NCBI GenBank assembly: GCA_016200825.1
Contig: JACQEA010000293.1
Span: forward strand, 1 to 5,950
Direction: 5' to 3'
DNA: 5,950 nt
Source: Chloroflexota bacterium
GTDB lineage: Bacteria; Chloroflexota; Anaerolineae; UBA4142
The position numbers and the translations under genes are program-made. Below, piece after piece: positions 4,448-5,950 of the stretch. A model generated the notes under the pieces. The model was not told the origin of the DNA. It was given only the letters and a program-made list of their open reading frames with translations, and made no database searches. Position 1 is the stretch's first letter. Every line of letters starts with the position of its first letter.

Positions 4448-5950
4448 TCATGCCAACGCGGCGCGATCAATCACCATCGCGAGAAACAAAAGCGCGAGAT
4501 AGAGATTCGAGTACACGTACAAACGCCGCGCGGTTTGTTTGGACGCCTCGCGCACTAATTTCGCGGCGAGGTACAGAAATCCCGCGCCCAAAACAAATGC
4601 GGTGACAAAATACACCGCGCCGAGTTCTTGCAGGGAAAACGGAATCAACGTGATCGCGACCATCAAGAGCGAGTAAAGTAAAATCTGCCGATGCGTTTCC
4701 GCCTCGCCGCGCGCAACGGGCAACATCGGAATGCCGACGCGCGCGTAATCTTTTTTCAACATTACCATCAACGCCCACGTATGCGGCGGCGTCCAATAAA
4801 AAATAATCAGAAATAAATAAATCGCGAACAAATTCAAATCGTTTGTTACCGCCGCCCAACCGACGAGCGGCGGAATCGCGCCGGCCGCGCCACCGATGAC
4901 TACATTTTGCGGCGTCGCGCGTTTCAACCACACGGTATAAATTCCCGCGTAATAAATAATACCTGCCAACGCGAGCAGCGCGCTCAACCCATTCACCAAC
5001 GTCGCGAGAATAAAAACGGACGCGCTGCAAAGCGCGATGCCGAAAATCAACGCGCGGCGCGGCGCGACGCGTCCGGTTGGAATCGGACGTTGGGACGTGC
5101 GCGCCATCGTCTTATCAATCTCGCGATCATAGTACGAATTCAACGTGTTCGCGCCCGCCGCCGCGCACATTCCGCCGACGAGTGTGAAAAATAATAACGC
5201 GATATCGGGAACACCGCGCGCCGCGACGAGCATCGCGCCGAGAGTGGTGACGAGCAGCAGTGCGACGATCCAGGGTTTGGTCAATAATAAATAATTGGTA
5301 ATTTGCGCGCGCAATTTCGATTGAGTTGGCGTCGCGGTTTGATTATTGGATCGAGTCACTTGAGTTGCGCTGTAATGCGCGAGAACGGTGAACACTACCA
5401 ACGCGCCCCAGAGCGCGGCGGCAAACGCGAGATGCAATAAATTCAGCGCGAGCGGAAAATGCGCGATCACGTTCCACGCGCCGACAAACGTTTGCGCCGC
5501 AAACAAAATCAGCGCGAGCATTCCGACGCGTTGCAATTCGCGATGCGAGGGTTGCGCTCGGCGCGCGAAATTCAACGTAAACAATATTAGCAAACCAATC
5601 GCGCCAGCGATATAACGGTGTGCCATCGCGATTTGTTGCAGGAGATTAGTCGGAATAATTTCATCATTGCACAAAGGAAAAGTCGGACAGGTGTAACCCG
5701 CCGCGCTGCCGGTCACAAATGTTCCAGAGACAAGCAAAATAAATGTGCCGATCAAACTGGCGCGCGCGTAACGACGCAAATGAATTTCGGTTGGCGAAGA
5801 CGCGGCGGCAAAGTGAATGGGACGAAAAGCAAATGTCGCGGCAACTATCAGCGCGGCAAAAATCAACATCGCATTGGAAAGATGCACCGCAACGATGAGC
5901 GGCGGAAGTTTGAGCAACACCGTCAAGCCGCCAACTAAAATCTGCACGAT
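4448..5950 (-). CDS. Heme A synthase / protoheme IX farnesyltransferase fusion (CtaA-CtaB), 5' end outside window
   Basis: This is a membrane protein with two enzymes of heme A synthesis in one chain. Numbering from the GTG at 5947, residues 1 to about 195 are the COX15/CtaA part. VAVHL (His22), AHR (His110) and LLHL (His172) supply three of the family's four heme-ligand histidines, and Cys87/Cys93 match the extracytoplasmic cysteine pair. The first helices and fourth histidine, about 100 residues, lie upstream. A polar linker (about 193-212) leads to a complete CtaB/COX10 part. It has the prenyl-diphosphate motif NSYYDREID (270-278, Asn270, Asp274, Asp278), RPIPTGR (287-293), YTVWLKR (337-343), GGAAGAIPPLVGW (352-364) and YWTPPHTWAL (384-393), then DYARVGIPMLPV (400-411). 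CtaB farnesylates heme B to heme O (EC 2.5.1.141) and CtaA oxidises it to heme A for aa3-type oxidase. Such fusions are known from Thermus and Chloroflexota. The GTG is not the true start; the frame stays open to the window edge. Confidence 0.94.
   Translation of the reverse strand: MVQILVGGLTVLLKLPPLIVAVHLSNAMLIFAALIVAATFAFRPIHFAAASSPTEIHLRRYARASLIGTFILLVSGTFVTGSAAGYTCPTFPLCNDEIIPTNLLQQIAMAHRYIAGAIGLLILFTLNFARRAQPSHRELQRVGMLALILFAAQTFVGAWNVIAHFPLALNLLHLAFAAALWGALVVFTVLAHYSATQVTRSNNQTATPTQSKLRAQITNYLLLTKPWIVALLLVTTLGAMLVAARGVPDIALLFFTLVGGMCAAAGANTLNSYYDREIDKTMARTSQRPIPTGRVAPRRALIFGIALCSASVFILATLVNGLSALLALAGIIYYAGIYTVWLKRATPQNVVIGGAAGAIPPLVGWAAVTNDLNLFAIYLFLIIFYWTPPHTWALMVMLKKDYARVGIPMLPVARGEAETHRQILLYSLLMVAITLIPFSLQELGAVYFVTAFVLGAGFLYLAAKLVREASKQTARRLYVYSNLYLALLFLAMVIDRAALA

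Noticed and set aside
4237..4470. Minus-strand 77-codon frame
   Set aside because: It is translation of the ACCGCAAAGACGC palindrome and the terminator, and overlaps the 3' end of ctaA-ctaB. This wording is a familiar spurious ORF of such repeats.
1..5950. CRISPR array, insertion sequence with transposase, phage or defence genes
   Set aside because: No regularly spaced repeats, no transposase or integrase frame and no defence-type domain were seen. The repeats present are single palindromic elements between genes.

Overview
The window looks like a chromosomal segment from a bacterium of the Chloroflexota, probably an Anaerolineae-like lineage. That placement is an inference. It rests on a heme A synthase/heme O synthase fusion gene, a lipoprotein-type thiamine-binding protein with a Pro/Ala/Thr linker, strong GCG (Ala) and CGC (Arg) codon preference, and several extragenic inverted-repeat families that I associate with such genomes. 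Nearly all coding is on the minus strand.

Minus strand, 3883 down to 1: a thiamine uptake and activation operon. A near-consensus sigma70-type promoter (3855-3883) drives a leader holding a TPP riboswitch aptamer (about 3750-3840) and an intrinsic terminator (3689-3719) that ends just before the first start codon. The genes are thiN (thiamine pyrophosphokinase, 3043-3684), thiB (thiamine-binding lipoprotein, 1628-2773) and thiP (two-domain ABC permease, 1553 to the window edge, 3' end missing). The expected ATPase gene thiQ would lie beyond position 1. ThiB captures thiamine, ThiP with an ATPase imports it, ThiN converts it to TPP, and TPP shuts the operon off through the riboswitch. A 269-bp gap between thiN and thiB is filled with two extragenic repeats. 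A perfect 15-bp inverted repeat lies between thiB and thiP.

Plus strand, 3903 to about 4260: a tRNA-Gln(CUG) gene with its own promoter, back to back with the thi promoter, and its own terminator. It is followed by a short ORF that looks like the remnant of a small Chloroflexota-type hypothetical protein with an internal deletion. After that come an 89-bp inverted repeat of the 'ACCGCAAAGACGC' type and a probably bidirectional terminator.

Minus strand, 5950 down to 4448: the 3' portion of a ctaA-ctaB fusion gene (heme A synthase followed by protoheme IX farnesyltransferase), which supplies heme A to a cytochrome oxidase. Its 5' end is outside the window.

I did not find a convincing new biological system. 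The most informative observations are the antiterminator/terminator arrangement of the riboswitch, the decayed small gene, and the density of extragenic inverted repeats.
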